Shown: in pieces, positions 18,737 through 26,622 of the stretch | Layout of the letters: every line of letters starts with the position of its first letter | Position numbering within the stretch: the first letter of the stretch is position 1 | NCBI RefSeq assembly: GCF_021491375.1 | Contig: NZ_JAKEVY010000001.1 | Span: forward strand, 124,001-188,000 | Reading direction: 5' to 3' | Length of the DNA stretch: 64,000 bases | DNA from: Flavihumibacter fluminis | GTDB lineage: Bacteria > Bacteroidota > Bacteroidia > Chitinophagales > Chitinophagaceae | Notes under the pieces: generated by a model | What the model was told of the DNA's origin: nothing | Seen by the model: the letters and a program-made list of their open reading frames with translations, nothing else | The model's database searches: none | Position numbers and translations under genes: made by a program

Positions 18737-18777
18737 GATGTGAAAAAGTGAAAGGTGAAAGGTCAAAAGTGAAATAA
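18713..18777 (+). repeat. Periodic repeat, copy C (GTGAAAAGTGAAAGG type)
   Basis: A degenerate 7-8-nt periodic tract (units AGTGAAAAG, AAGTGAGATG, AAAGGTGAAAGG) starts inside the last codons of the upstream gene, supplies its stop codon and runs up to the terminator. It resembles the GTGAGACG half of repeat copies at 5254-5331 and 48721-48799 but is more diverged and lacks the TTCATA half. Confidence 0.55.
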
Positions 18778-18813
18778 AAAAGGCCGGCCCCCATTTTGGA
18801 GGCCGGCCTTTTT
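18776..18813. terminator. Bidirectional terminator between convergent genes
   Basis: GGCCGGCC at 18782-18789 pairs with GGCCGGCC at 18801-18808, with A-runs on the left and T-runs on the right. It separates the plus-strand secreted-protein gene from parC on the minus strand and can serve both. Confidence 0.9.
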
Positions 18814-18826
18814 ATTGATAGTATCC

Positions 18827-21349
18827 TTAATTATCTAAGAAAAGATTTCCCTGTGGACCATCTTCTTCAAGAGGTTTTTCCCATTCCACCTCGGTGGTTT
18901 TGGTGAAATCGGCCAGTTTGTTTCCGACCGCCTTCCAACCCATTACATCAATGAAGTCGGCTACCTTGATTTTCTGTGTGCGACTTTGCGCTCCCCTTCC
19001 TGAATGAATTAACAGTACAGGTTTGCTCTGGGTGGTTACAGCTTCCAGCCGGTTACCTTTTCCTTCTTTAATAAATAGAAACTTACTCTGCAGAGTGGAG
19101 GTTTCAATTTTGAATCGCTTGATGTTAAATTGAAGCTTTTCATTATCGAGGTACACCGCAGTAATGACTTTTTCCGGGTTGAATTTTTCCAGCAGCAGGA
19201 TTTTCTCCGAATCAAAACGCTGTGTCATCTCCAGATCGGTTAATTCGTAATTACCATCTTCATAAATAACCAACAGCTTTTCAGACCCGTCAAAATTACC
19301 CAGGTACTGTCCCTTTTCTTCCGTATTCAGACGTCCGAACTTATCGTCAAACCAGAGTTTGATGGCGCTCAGGGTGGATTTACCAGCTTCCTTGAGTTTA
19401 ACCGATTTTATGGGGTATTTGGTAACTTGGTTGCCGATTGCTCCCCTTCCCTTGATTTCCATTTCCTCAAAATAGAATTCAAAGGCTTTATTCCGGGCGG
19501 AGCAATTAGGGCTTAATACAATGCTAACCACTTCCGCTTCCCCATTTGGATTAGCTGTGAAGTAATGTACCTTACTTTTATCGGACCCTTTGGTGAGATC
19601 GTATTCTTTGTCGCGGGTTATTCCCGTTACATTGAAGCGCTTCGCGAAACTGGTGCCGGATCCACCATCCACATAAATCATATTATAAGTAGTCCGTTCA
19701 TCGTTTTTCTGGAAGACGGCTACGTGAATAATGTCCTTTCCAATGTACACTTTCTCCCCTACCCGAACCACCTTCATCAATCCCCTGCGGGTGAAGACAA
19801 TGATATCATCCAGGTCGGAACACTCAAATGCCAGTTCGTCTTTTTTCAGGGAGGTACCAATGAAGCCATCGTTCCGGTTAACATAGACTTTCGTATTGGC
19901 GATGGCCACCTGCTTGGCCTGGATTGCTTCGAAAGGTTTGATCTCTGTTTTTCGTTCCCGCCCCTTTCCGAATTTTTTCAGGAGGTTTTCGTAATAGGCG
20001 ATGGCAAATTCTGTCAGGTGATCCAGGTCGTATTTAACCTGTTTGATATCTCCTTCCAGTCCTTTGATCTGGTTGTTCAGTTCCTCGATATCCAGTCTGT
20101 AAATTCTGCGGACGGGCTTCTCCGTTAGTTTGAGAATATCTTCCCGGGTGATATCACGCTTGAGTTGTTTTCTGAATGGAGCAAAGCCTTTGGAAATGGC
20201 TTCCAGTACTTTTTCCCAGGTCTCGTGTTTTTTTTCCAACTCCTTGTAAATCTTTTCTTCAAAGAAGATTTTTTCCAGTGAGGTGTAATGCCACTTTTCT
20301 TCCAGTTCGCCCAGTTTGATCTGTAGTTCCTTTTGGAGCAGCTCTTTGGTATTATCGGTGGCGTTAATGAGGAGGTCCTGTACGCTCAGGAATCTTGGTT
20401 TCTGATCTACGATTACGCAGGCATTTGGAGAAATACTGATTTCACAATCCGTGAAAGCATATAAAGCATCAATCGTAATATCCGGTGATATACCAGGTGC
20501 AAGATCTACCTGGATCTCTACTTCAGCGGCTGTATTATCCGTTACTTTTTTGATCTTGATCTTACCCTGGTCATTTGCTTTGATGATAGAGTCTATTAAT
20601 CCGGATGTGGTAACCCCATAAGGAACACTTTTAATCAGCAGCGTCTTCTTATCAAACTCTTCAATGATAGCTCTGACCCTTACTTTACCCCCCCTTTTTC
20701 CTTCATTATAATTGGTTACATCAATCATACCCCCTGTCTGGAAATCGGGAAAGATTTCAAACCGCTTTCCTTTCAGGTATTTGATGGATGCATCAATAAG
20801 CTCACAAAAGTTGTGGGGCAGAATTTTGGTGGATAACCCTACTGCAATCCCTTCCGCACCCTGAGCGAGCAGCAATGGGAATTTCATAGGAAGGGTGATC
20901 GGCTCGTTTTTACGACCATCGTAACTCAGTTGCCATTCCGTAGTCTTTGAGTTGAAAGCAACTTCCAGGGCAAACTTGCTAAGCCGGGCTTCAATATAAC
21001 GTGGCGCGGCTGCCTCATCCCCTGTACGCACATCTCCCCAGTTTCCCTGGGTTTCAATGAGCAGGTCTTTTTGTCCCATATTCACCAGGGCGTCTCCAAT
21101 GCTGGCATCTCCGTGGGGATGGTACTGCATGCTTTGTCCAATAATGTTGGCAACCTTGTTAAAGCGGCCATCATCCATTTCCTTCATGGCATGCAGGATC
21201 CTTCTTTGCACGGGTTTTAATCCGTCTTCAATAGCAGGTACCGCACGTTCCAATATTACATAAGAAGCATAGTCCAGGAACCAGTTTTTGTACTGTCCCT
21301 GTACTCCTGAATCCTGCAAATAGCTTTCGTTTTGTTTCCCTTTCGACAT
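18827..21349 (-). CDS. parC: DNA topoisomerase IV subunit A (type IIA)
   Basis: This is the DNA breakage-reunion subunit, 840 residues. The active-site tyrosine is Tyr118 in APRYIEARLS; the quinolone-contact region is YHPHGDASIGDALV (76-89). A coiled-coil segment near residues 405-470 and a C-terminal beta-pinwheel-like part follow. Gene linkage to parE in one operon (with two small genes between) and the absence of a GyrA box argue for topoisomerase IV over gyrase, which is the usual Bacteroidota arrangement, but subunit assignment between the two enzymes is an inference. Confidence 0.88.
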   Translation of the reverse strand: MSKGKQNESYLQDSGVQGQYKNWFLDYASYVILERAVPAIEDGLKPVQRRILHAMKEMDDGRFNKVANIIGQSMQYHPHGDASIGDALVNMGQKDLLIETQGNWGDVRTGDEAAAPRYIEARLSKFALEVAFNSKTTEWQLSYDGRKNEPITLPMKFPLLLAQGAEGIAVGLSTKILPHNFCELIDASIKYLKGKRFEIFPDFQTGGMIDVTNYNEGKRGGKVRVRAIIEEFDKKTLLIKSVPYGVTTSGLIDSIIKANDQGKIKIKKVTDNTAAEVEIQVDLAPGISPDITIDALYAFTDCEISISPNACVIVDQKPRFLSVQDLLINATDNTKELLQKELQIKLGELEEKWHYTSLEKIFFEEKIYKELEKKHETWEKVLEAISKGFAPFRKQLKRDITREDILKLTEKPVRRIYRLDIEELNNQIKGLEGDIKQVKYDLDHLTEFAIAYYENLLKKFGKGRERKTEIKPFEAIQAKQVAIANTKVYVNRNDGFIGTSLKKDELAFECSDLDDIIVFTRRGLMKVVRVGEKVYIGKDIIHVAVFQKNDERTTYNMIYVDGGSGTSFAKRFNVTGITRDKEYDLTKGSDKSKVHYFTANPNGEAEVVSIVLSPNCSARNKAFEFYFEEMEIKGRGAIGNQVTKYPIKSVKLKEAGKSTLSAIKLWFDDKFGRLNTEEKGQYLGNFDGSEKLLVIYEDGNYELTDLEMTQRFDSEKILLLEKFNPEKVITAVYLDNEKLQFNIKRFKIETSTLQSKFLFIKEGKGNRLEAVTTQSKPVLLIHSGRGAQSRTQKIKVADFIDVMGWKAVGNKLADFTKTTEVEWEKPLEEDGPQGNLFLDN

Positions 21350-21362
21350 TTTCCTTTCTTAT

Positions 21363-21746
21363 TTATTGTTCATACAGTTCCAATGGTAAACCGTCCGGAT
21401 CCTGGAAAAAACTAAATCGTTTTCCGGTATTTTCATCTGTACGGATGGGGTCTGCTTTCACGCCTTTCTTTTCCAGAGAATGGATTGCCTGTTCCAGGTT
21501 TTTTACCGCAAAAGCAAGGTGACGTAAACCCCTGGCTTCCGGCTGACTTGGCCTTGGTGGTGGATCCGGAAAAGAGAACAGTTCGATTACATACTGACCG
21601 TTTAAAGCCAGATCCAGTTTCCAGGAATTTCGTTCTTTCCTGTATACCTCCCGTATGGGCTCCAAGCCAAGCACCTCCGTATAAAATTTTTTACTTAGCT
21701 GGTAATCACTCGCAATAATGGCAATATGGTGAACTGCCTGGATCAT
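21363..21746 (-). CDS. VOC family protein, YaeR/GloA2-like
   Basis: This 127-residue protein is a single-chain vicinal-oxygen-chelate fold with two beta-alpha-beta3 modules. Metal-ligand candidates are His7 (VHHIAIIASD), Glu55 (YVIELFSFPD), His76 (LRHLAFAV) and Glu123 (LPLELYEQ). The FSFPDPPPRPSQPEARGLRHLAFAV stretch is typical of the YaeR/SMU1112c subgroup, whose substrate is unsettled. Its ATG overlaps the stop codon of the DUF1835 gene (ATGA), and parC follows 13 bp downstream. Confidence 0.85.
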   Translation of the reverse strand: MIQAVHHIAIIASDYQLSKKFYTEVLGLEPIREVYRKERNSWKLDLALNGQYVIELFSFPDPPPRPSQPEARGLRHLAFAVKNLEQAIHSLEKKGVKADPIRTDENTGKRFSFFQDPDGLPLELYEQ

Positions 21747-22573
21747 GCCGTTTCCGATACCGTAGCACCAGCCAGTTTCAGTTCAAAGTCTTTCATGTTC
21801 TTCAGTTCCCCCTGTACTTCAAGACCTCCGGCTGCTGCCAGTGTTTTAAGTCGCCAAAGCAGGTAGGCATCACCGGTAGTCTGTTTGTTTTTGGACAGAA
21901 ACTGGTGGATGATTTTACTGGCTTTCTGCCAATCCGCTGTGATGAACTTTCTGAGGTCGGCATCATAGTAATCGTACTCATACTGAGCCAGTTTTTTACC
22001 TCCTTCCAGGATGCGCACACCTTTATTTTCGGCAGCAAGTTTCAGCCATTCATCCGGATCAACTTCAAATTCACTTAAAGTAATTGGCCTGGCCAGTTTT
22101 TTGGCTTTTAAGTATTCTTTTGGGGGAATGGTGCTCAGCCAGGTTGGATAAAATAATTGCCCTTTTTCATTCAGGAATGGCAGGTTATTTAAATACAGAA
22201 TAAATATTCTTCCCTGGAACTCTTTCATGAAATGCAGCAGCCAGTAATATCCGCTTACATCGTGTTTATTCTGGGCGGCCCAGATCCAGACAATTTCTTC
22301 CGGATTACGTCGGAGTGTACCGACCAATTCAGCAACCGTTTTGTAATCGTCCACTTCGGATGATTCTATCTTACTCTCATAGTCGCCTCCTGCAAGTACC
22401 TCTTTCCACCATAACTGCCGGGCTTCCCGCCCTTCACCCCGGTATAAATCCTGGATAGGACCAACCGCGTAGTCGTCGCGGATCACCAATACTTCTCCCT
22501 GCAGGCTTTCGTCCATTTCAATCGCCTGTTTTAAAACAGCGATATCCGGTTCATTGAAAACAATATGAATCAT
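21743..22573 (-). CDS. DUF1835 domain-containing protein, 276 aa
   Basis: The N-terminal half (MIHIVFNEPDIAVLKQA ... VLVIRDDYAVGPI) is the DUF1835 domain; the C-terminal part (WLKLAAENKGVRILEGG ... DAYLLWRLKTLAAAGGLEVQGEL) matches the helical C-terminal module often found with it. Function unknown; the protein is soluble. It lies between parE (11 bp upstream) and the VOC gene (4-bp overlap), firmly inside the topoisomerase IV operon. Confidence 0.85.
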   Translation of the reverse strand: MIHIVFNEPDIAVLKQAIEMDESLQGEVLVIRDDYAVGPIQDLYRGEGREARQLWWKEVLAGGDYESKIESSEVDDYKTVAELVGTLRRNPEEIVWIWAAQNKHDVSGYYWLLHFMKEFQGRIFILYLNNLPFLNEKGQLFYPTWLSTIPPKEYLKAKKLARPITLSEFEVDPDEWLKLAAENKGVRILEGGKKLAQYEYDYYDADLRKFITADWQKASKIIHQFLSKNKQTTGDAYLLWRLKTLAAAGGLEVQGELKNMKDFELKLAGATVSETA

Positions 22574-22584
22574 GATTCCACAAA

Positions 22585-24480
22585 TTATTGAGGCAGTTCT
22601 TCTGCCAGGTCCAGTTCAATCTTAAGATTGTCGATGATAAAATCCTGCCGCTGCGGTGTGTTTTTACCCATATAATATTCCAGCAATTGCTGGATATGGG
22701 TTTCCGGCATCACCAGCACGGGTTGTTTGCGCATGTCTTCGCCGATAAAACGGGCGAATTCATCCGGCGATATTTCGCCCAAACCTTTAAATCGGGTTAT
22801 TTCAGGTTTGTTGCCCAGCTTTTTAATGGCTGCCTGTTTTTCAGACTCATCGTAACAGTAAATTGTTTCCTGTTTATTGCGGACACGAAATAATGGGGTT
22901 TCCAATACATAGACATGTCCGTTTTTAACCAGGTCGGGAAAAAACTGCAGAAAAAATGTCAAGAGCAACAGCCGGATATGCATACCGTCCACGTCGGCAT
23001 CGGTTGCAATTACGATATTATTATAGCGCAGGTTTTCAATACCATCTTCTACGTTCAACGCATGTTGCAGCAGGTTGAATTCTTCGTTTTCATACACTAC
23101 TTTTTTGGTAAGTCCGAAGCAGTTGAGGGGCTTACCTCTTAAGCTGAACACAGCCTGGGTTTCCACATTGCGGGCTTTGGTTATGGATCCACTTGCTGAA
23201 TCACCCTCAGTGATAAAGATGGTACTTTCGCGTTGTTTCTGGGCAACCGCCTCTTTGTCTTTCCCTGTTGGTTCCTCATTGTAATGGAACCGGCAATCGC
23301 GCAGTTTTTTATTGTGCAGGTTTGCTTTCTTGGCCCTTTCGTTGGCGAGTTTTTTAATACCGGCGAGTTCCTTTCGTTCCCGCTCACTTTGTTCAATCCT
23401 TTTCTTAAGAGCCTCAGCGGTTGAAGGATGTTTGTGCAGGAAATTATCAAGTTCCTTTGCCAGGAATTCCAGCACAAAATTCTTCATACTCTGTCCGCCT
23501 TCTTCAATATACTGCGAGCCAAGTTTGGTTTTGGTTTGCGATTCGAATACTGGTTCCACCACCCGAACTGCTACTGCTGCAACAATGCTTGCCCGGATAT
23601 CCGCGGCCTCATAATCTTTCTTGAAAAAATCGCGGATTACTTTTACATAGGCTTCCCGAAAAGCCTGCTGATGGGTGCCGCCCTGTGTGGTATGCTGACC
23701 GTTTACAAAACTGAACAGCTCTTCACCGTAATCATTATTATGAGAAACAGCAACCTCAATATCTTCTCCTTTTAAATGGATGATCGGATAGCGCAACTCA
23801 TCTTCATTTGTTTTACGTTGCAGGAGATCCAGCAAACCGTTTTTACTGACAAATTTTTTCCCGTTGAAAACGATTACCAGTCCGGCATTGAGGAAACAAT
23901 AATTCCAAAGCAGGTTTTCAATATATTCTTCCTGGAAATGAAAATTTCTGAACACCGTATCATCCGGGAAAAACTGAACCTGGGTACCGTTGGCTTGCTG
24001 GGTGCTGCTTTCCTTATGTTCTTTGGTAAGTACACCACGTTCAAATTCTGCGGACTTTTCTTTGCCTTCGCGATAGGCTGTAACTTTAAAATAGGTGCTG
24101 AGGGCATTCACTGCTTTTGTACCTACACCGTTTAATCCCACGCTTTTCTGAAAAGCTTTGCTGTCATATTTGGCTCCGGTATTGATCTTACTCACCACAT
24201 CCACAACCTTTCCCAAAGGAATTCCCCTACCATAGTCACGAACCGTTACCGACCGGTCTTTGATGGTTATTTCAATCTGCTTTCCATACCCCATCATATG
24301 TTCATCAATACAGTTGTCGAGCACTTCTTTGATTAACACATATATACCGTCATCCGCACTGCTGCCATCCCCCAGTTTACCAATATACATACCGGGTCTA
24401 AGCCGGATATGTTCCCGCCAGTCGAGGCTTCTGATTGAATCTTCGGTATACTCCGCTCCTTTTTTACTAATTTCTGCCAT
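22585..24480 (-). CDS. parE: DNA topoisomerase IV subunit B (type IIA ATPase)
   Basis: This 631-residue ATPase subunit has the GHKL domain (EVLDNCIDE at 52-60, DYGRGIPLG at 82-90, [13 protein letters not shown]), a transducer domain, and the TOPRIM domain with [10 protein letters not shown] and [13 protein letters not shown]. The length fits ParE and the gene is linked to the A subunit. It has its own promoter box at 24529-24536, about 40 nt of leader, and heads the operon parE-DUF1835-VOC-parC. Confidence 0.9.
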   Translation of the reverse strand: MAEISKKGAEYTEDSIRSLDWREHIRLRPGMYIGKLGDGSSADDGIYVLIKEVLDNCIDEHMMGYGKQIEITIKDRSVTVRDYGRGIPLGKVVDVVSKINTGAKYDSKAFQKSVGLNGVGTKAVNALSTYFKVTAYREGKEKSAEFERGVLTKEHKESSTQQANGTQVQFFPDDTVFRNFHFQEEYIENLLWNYCFLNAGLVIVFNGKKFVSKNGLLDLLQRKTNEDELRYPIIHLKGEDIEVAVSHNNDYGEELFSFVNGQHTTQGGTHQQAFREAYVKVIRDFFKKDYEAADIRASIVAAVAVRVVEPVFESQTKTKLGSQYIEEGGQSMKNFVLEFLAKELDNFLHKHPSTAEALKKRIEQSERERKELAGIKKLANERAKKANLHNKKLRDCRFHYNEEPTGKDKEAVAQKQRESTIFITEGDSASGSITKARNVETQAVFSLRGKPLNCFGLTKKVVYENEEFNLLQHALNVEDGIENLRYNNIVIATDADVDGMHIRLLLLTFFLQFFPDLVKNGHVYVLETPLFRVRNKQETIYCYDESEKQAAIKKLGNKPEITRFKGLGEISPDEFARFIGEDMRKQPVLVMPETHIQQLLEYYMGKNTPQRQDFIIDNLKIELDLAEELPQ

Positions 24481-24528
24481 ACGCTTTCGATTTTATAGCT
24501 GCCTTTCGATCTATGCTGCTCAAGCGGG

Positions 24529-24536
24529 CAAATATA
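24529..24536 (-). promoter_or_regulatory. parE operon promoter -7 box (TATATTTG)
   Basis: On the minus strand the octamer fits TAnnTTTG exactly and lies 48 bp upstream of the parE ATG. It is identical to the boxes of smc, ltaE and tetR in this window. Confidence 0.65.
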
Positions 24537-24577
24537 AAAAAGTAGGACCATCTGGCCGCACCGGCTTTCTGCACGGC

Positions 24578-24586
24578 TGTGGATAA
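24578..24586 (-). promoter_or_regulatory. Perfect DnaA-box nonamer (TTATCCACA)
   Basis: The plus strand reads TGTGGATAA, the exact complement of the consensus DnaA box. It lies upstream of the parE promoter. It is single, so it fits a regulatory or titration site more than an origin. Confidence 0.45.
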
Positions 24587-24626
24587 CCCGATTTTGGAAC
24601 TAAGTAGTTGAAAATCAATTAAGATA

Positions 24627-24641
24627 AATTAAGCCTTAATT
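24627..24641. promoter_or_regulatory. Perfect 15-bp palindrome, candidate operator
   Basis: AATTAAG and CTTAATT flank a central C. The palindrome ends where the plus-strand -7 box begins, so a dimeric regulator bound here would cover the promoter core. Confidence 0.5.
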
Positions 24642-24648
24642 AAATTTG
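24641..24648 (+). promoter_or_regulatory. Promoter -7 box (TAAATTTG) for the 88-aa gene pair
   Basis: It fits TAnnTTTG on the plus strand and would give a leader of about 185 nt before the ATG at 24839. The long leader makes the assignment less certain than for other boxes. Confidence 0.45.
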
Positions 24649-24838
24649 TAGCAAGGTTAAAACCCCGTTGCAGAGCTGCCGGATTAATCCTATTTTTGAT
24701 CTCCCGCACCGGTTAACAAGCTTCAATTGCCTCCTTACTAACCCACGGCAAAGCCTTAACCTTACGGTCCAATACTAACCCGTATAGTTCTGATTTACAA
24801 CCCGTTATATTAGTTTAATTGTTGAAAAATGGTAGCGT

Positions 24839-25105
24839 ATGTATAACTATTCCTTATTGGAGACGAGTTGTTATTATCTGATCCAGGAGCAGCCGGAAGG
24901 GCCCATTTCACTGATAAAAGTGAATCTGGAAACTGATTACTGTCTGTTCATAACCAGGTTTGGGGAGACAGAAACAACAGAATGGAGAAAAAAACAGGAT
25001 TCCATTCATGAGATCCTGGAGTTATTGTCGGAAGAGAAAATTAAAGAATGGCAAGCGGCCTATTACAGCAGTGAGGATGCCTATTATGAGGATGGGGAGG
25101 AATAA
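24839..25105 (+). CDS. Small acidic protein, first of a tandem paralogous pair, 88 aa
   Basis: I do not recognise a named family. The protein is soluble, has no signal peptide, and ends in an acidic tail (SSEDAYYEDGEE). It aligns without gaps to the next 88-residue protein: shared positions include YL (13-14), I-x-L-I-x-V, TD-x-C, FG, E-x-x-x-W-x-K and D-x-I-x-E-I-x-E. This is a tandem duplication. Downstream lie the paralogue, a YkgJ protein and a rhodanese-thioredoxin lipoprotein on the same strand, probably one operon. Confidence 0.7.
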   Translation: MYNYSLLETSCYYLIQEQPEGPISLIKVNLETDYCLFITRFGETETTEWRKKQDSIHEILELLSEEKIKEWQAAYYSSEDAYYEDGEE

Positions 25106-25140
25106 GCCAGATTAGGTAGAGACCCGTAAAAACAAATTAT

Positions 25141-25407
25141 ATGGCAACTTATGCTGACTTACAACCAGGTAATTTTTACCTGCTGAGAGGCGAAAAAGAT
25201 ACCGATATCGAATTGATCTCGGTATTGGCACTGACAGACAAATGTATGCTGCTCCGGAGTTTCGGACAAATCGAAGAGGATTTCTGGAAGAAGAGAACCG
25301 ACCCGATTGAAGAAATTGTGGAGGAACTGGATTATGAAAGTGCTTCCGCTGTCTTGTCTCTTTACGACGAAGAGGAAGAAGAAGAATGGGAGGAGGAGGA
25401 TGAATAA
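25141..25407 (+). CDS. Small acidic protein, second paralogue, 88 aa
   Basis: This is the partner of the protein at 24839-25105, with the same length and about 25 identical residues over the first 77 positions without a gap. Its tail is more acidic still (a run of Glu with one Trp). The GAG/GAA codons of that tail create a GGGAGGAGGAGG stretch that can act as the ribosome-binding site of the next gene, whose ATG overlaps the stop codon here by 8 bp. Function unknown; it is soluble and probably cytoplasmic. Confidence 0.7.
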   Translation: MATYADLQPGNFYLLRGEKDTDIELISVLALTDKCMLLRSFGQIEEDFWKKRTDPIEEIVEELDYESASAVLSLYDEEEEEEWEEEDE

Positions 25408-25930
25408 TTCCTCCACCTATCCCATCGACCTCGGATTTATTGCAAGGGAGTCTGAAGAGCGGTTACTGGAGAACGAGCAGTTCAGACGCTTTCTTGGAGC
25501 CTATGCTGGTAATCTTGATGAATTGGTTCATGACCTGAATTTCCGAATATCGGCAAAGGTTGATTGTACGGCCTGTGGCAATTGCTGCAGGAGCCTGATG
25601 ATTAATGTAACCCGGCAGGAAGCCAATGAATTGGCGGAACGTTTGGGCTGTACACTATCTGAGTTAAAGGATTCTCATTTGGAAGAAAGCATGGGCGGCC
25701 AATTGATTATTAATACCATTCCCTGCCATTTTCTGCATGAAAATAAGTGCACAGTTTATGAAAAACGGTTTGCAGAATGTCGTGAATTTCCCGGATTGCA
25801 CAGGGATGGTTTCCGCGATCGGATTTTTAGTACACTCATGCATTATGGCAGATGTCCGATTGTATACCATTTGATTGAAGAGCTGAAAGGGATCACTAAC
25901 TTTGTAGCTGAAAAAAAGGAACACACATGA
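25400..25930 (+). CDS. YkgJ family cysteine-cluster protein, 176 aa
   Basis: The protein carries the CxxCxxCC cluster (CTACGNCC at about residues 53-60) and later cysteines in IPCHFLHENKCTVYEKRFAECREFPG and GRCP, the pattern of the YkgJ family (PF03692), thought to bind zinc or an Fe-S cluster. Its biochemical role is unknown. A longer frame begins at 25307 inside the preceding gene; the ATG at 25400 is chosen because it has a strong Shine-Dalgarno-like GGAGG upstream and overlaps the preceding stop codon, suggesting translational coupling. Confidence 0.85.
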   Translation: MNNSSTYPIDLGFIARESEERLLENEQFRRFLGAYAGNLDELVHDLNFRISAKVDCTACGNCCRSLMINVTRQEANELAERLGCTLSELKDSHLEESMGGQLIINTIPCHFLHENKCTVYEKRFAECREFPGLHRDGFRDRIFSTLMHYGRCPIVYHLIEELKGITNFVAEKKEHT

Positions 25931-26622
25931 AAACTTGGCTATCTATTTTTTTGCTGGCTGCTATTTGCTGGAGTTGCAACCTGAATGGGCAATCCGGAAA
26001 ATCTGTTTCTCCTGCAGCATTCCAGGCTTTATTACAGGAAGGTAAGAGTTACCAATTGCTGGATGTTCGTACTGCCGAAGAATTCAAAGGTGGTTTTATC
26101 AAAGGAGCTTTGCAGGCAGATTGGCTCAATAGCCAGGAGTTCGCAGAGCGTACCAAACACCTGGATCCAGCCAAGCCAATTTATATTTATTGCGCCAGTG
26201 GTATCAGAAGTGCGGATGCGGCAAAAGCCTTGCGCAAAAAAGGTTTCCAGGTTACGGAAATGGCAGGCGGGTTTAATTCCTGGAAAAAACAGGGACTTCC
26301 GGTTGAACAACAGGAGGCAATCAAACAGATAAGCAGTGTAGAGTATGAGAACCTGATCCGTTCTGCGGATGTGGTTTTGGTAGATGCCGGAGCCAGTTGG
26401 TGTCCTCCCTGCCGCAAAATGGAACCGGTATTAAAACAATTACAACAGGATCTTCCTACCCAATTCAAACTGGCTCAAATTGATGCCGGTGTTCATACGG
26501 AATTAATGAAACAACTTAAAGTGGATGCGCTGCCACATTTCTTTGTGTACAAGAAGGGGCAGCTGGTTTGGCAACAGCAGGGAGTTGTGAGCCTGGAGGA
26601 ATTGAAAGCAAAAATCCTTTAA
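25927..26622 (+). CDS. Rhodanese-thioredoxin fusion, exported (putative lipoprotein)
   Basis: Residues 1-17 form an export signal ending at Cys17 (AICWSC), a relaxed lipobox. A rhodanese domain (about 28-125) follows with the active Cys89 in CASGIRS, then a thioredoxin domain (about 135-230) with the redox motif C159-P-P-C162 (ASWCPPCRKM) and cis-proline region DALPHFF. A sulfurtransferase with its own disulfide reductase on the periplasmic side would suit sulfane-sulfur or thiol-redox chemistry; the substrate is unknown. The ATG overlaps the YkgJ stop codon (ATGA). The gene ends convergent with tcdA, sharing a TTAA. Confidence 0.85.
   Translation: MKTWLSIFLLAAICWSCNLNGQSGKSVSPAAFQALLQEGKSYQLLDVRTAEEFKGGFIKGALQADWLNSQEFAERTKHLDPAKPIYIYCASGIRSADAAKALRKKGFQVTEMAGGFNSWKKQGLPVEQQEAIKQISSVEYENLIRSADVVLVDAGASWCPPCRKMEPVLKQLQQDLPTQFKLAQIDAGVHTELMKQLKVDALPHFFVYKKGQLVWQQQGVVSLEELKAKIL

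Larger units (their letters stand above)
24481..24838. other. Gene-free divergent intergenic region between parE and the 88-aa gene pair
   Basis: About 358 bp without a gene. It holds the parE promoter, a perfect DnaA-box nonamer (24578-24586), a 15-bp palindrome (24627-24641) and a plus-strand TAnnTTTG box (24641-24648). The remaining 190 bp before the first plus gene contains a perfect GGATTAATCC palindrome and four TAACCC-like words at 24739, 24757, 24776 and 24798 (18-22 bp apart), but no convincing RNA structure or reading frame. Confidence 0.6.

Noticed and set aside
24578-24586. Replication origin at the DnaA box
   Set aside because: Only one box is present, dnaA/dnaN are not adjacent, and no cluster of boxes or clear unwinding element was found.
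24739-24803. Second regulator array of TAACCC-like words
   Set aside because: Spacing varies (18, 19, 22 bp) and the flanks do not agree beyond five or six bases, so chance is not excluded.
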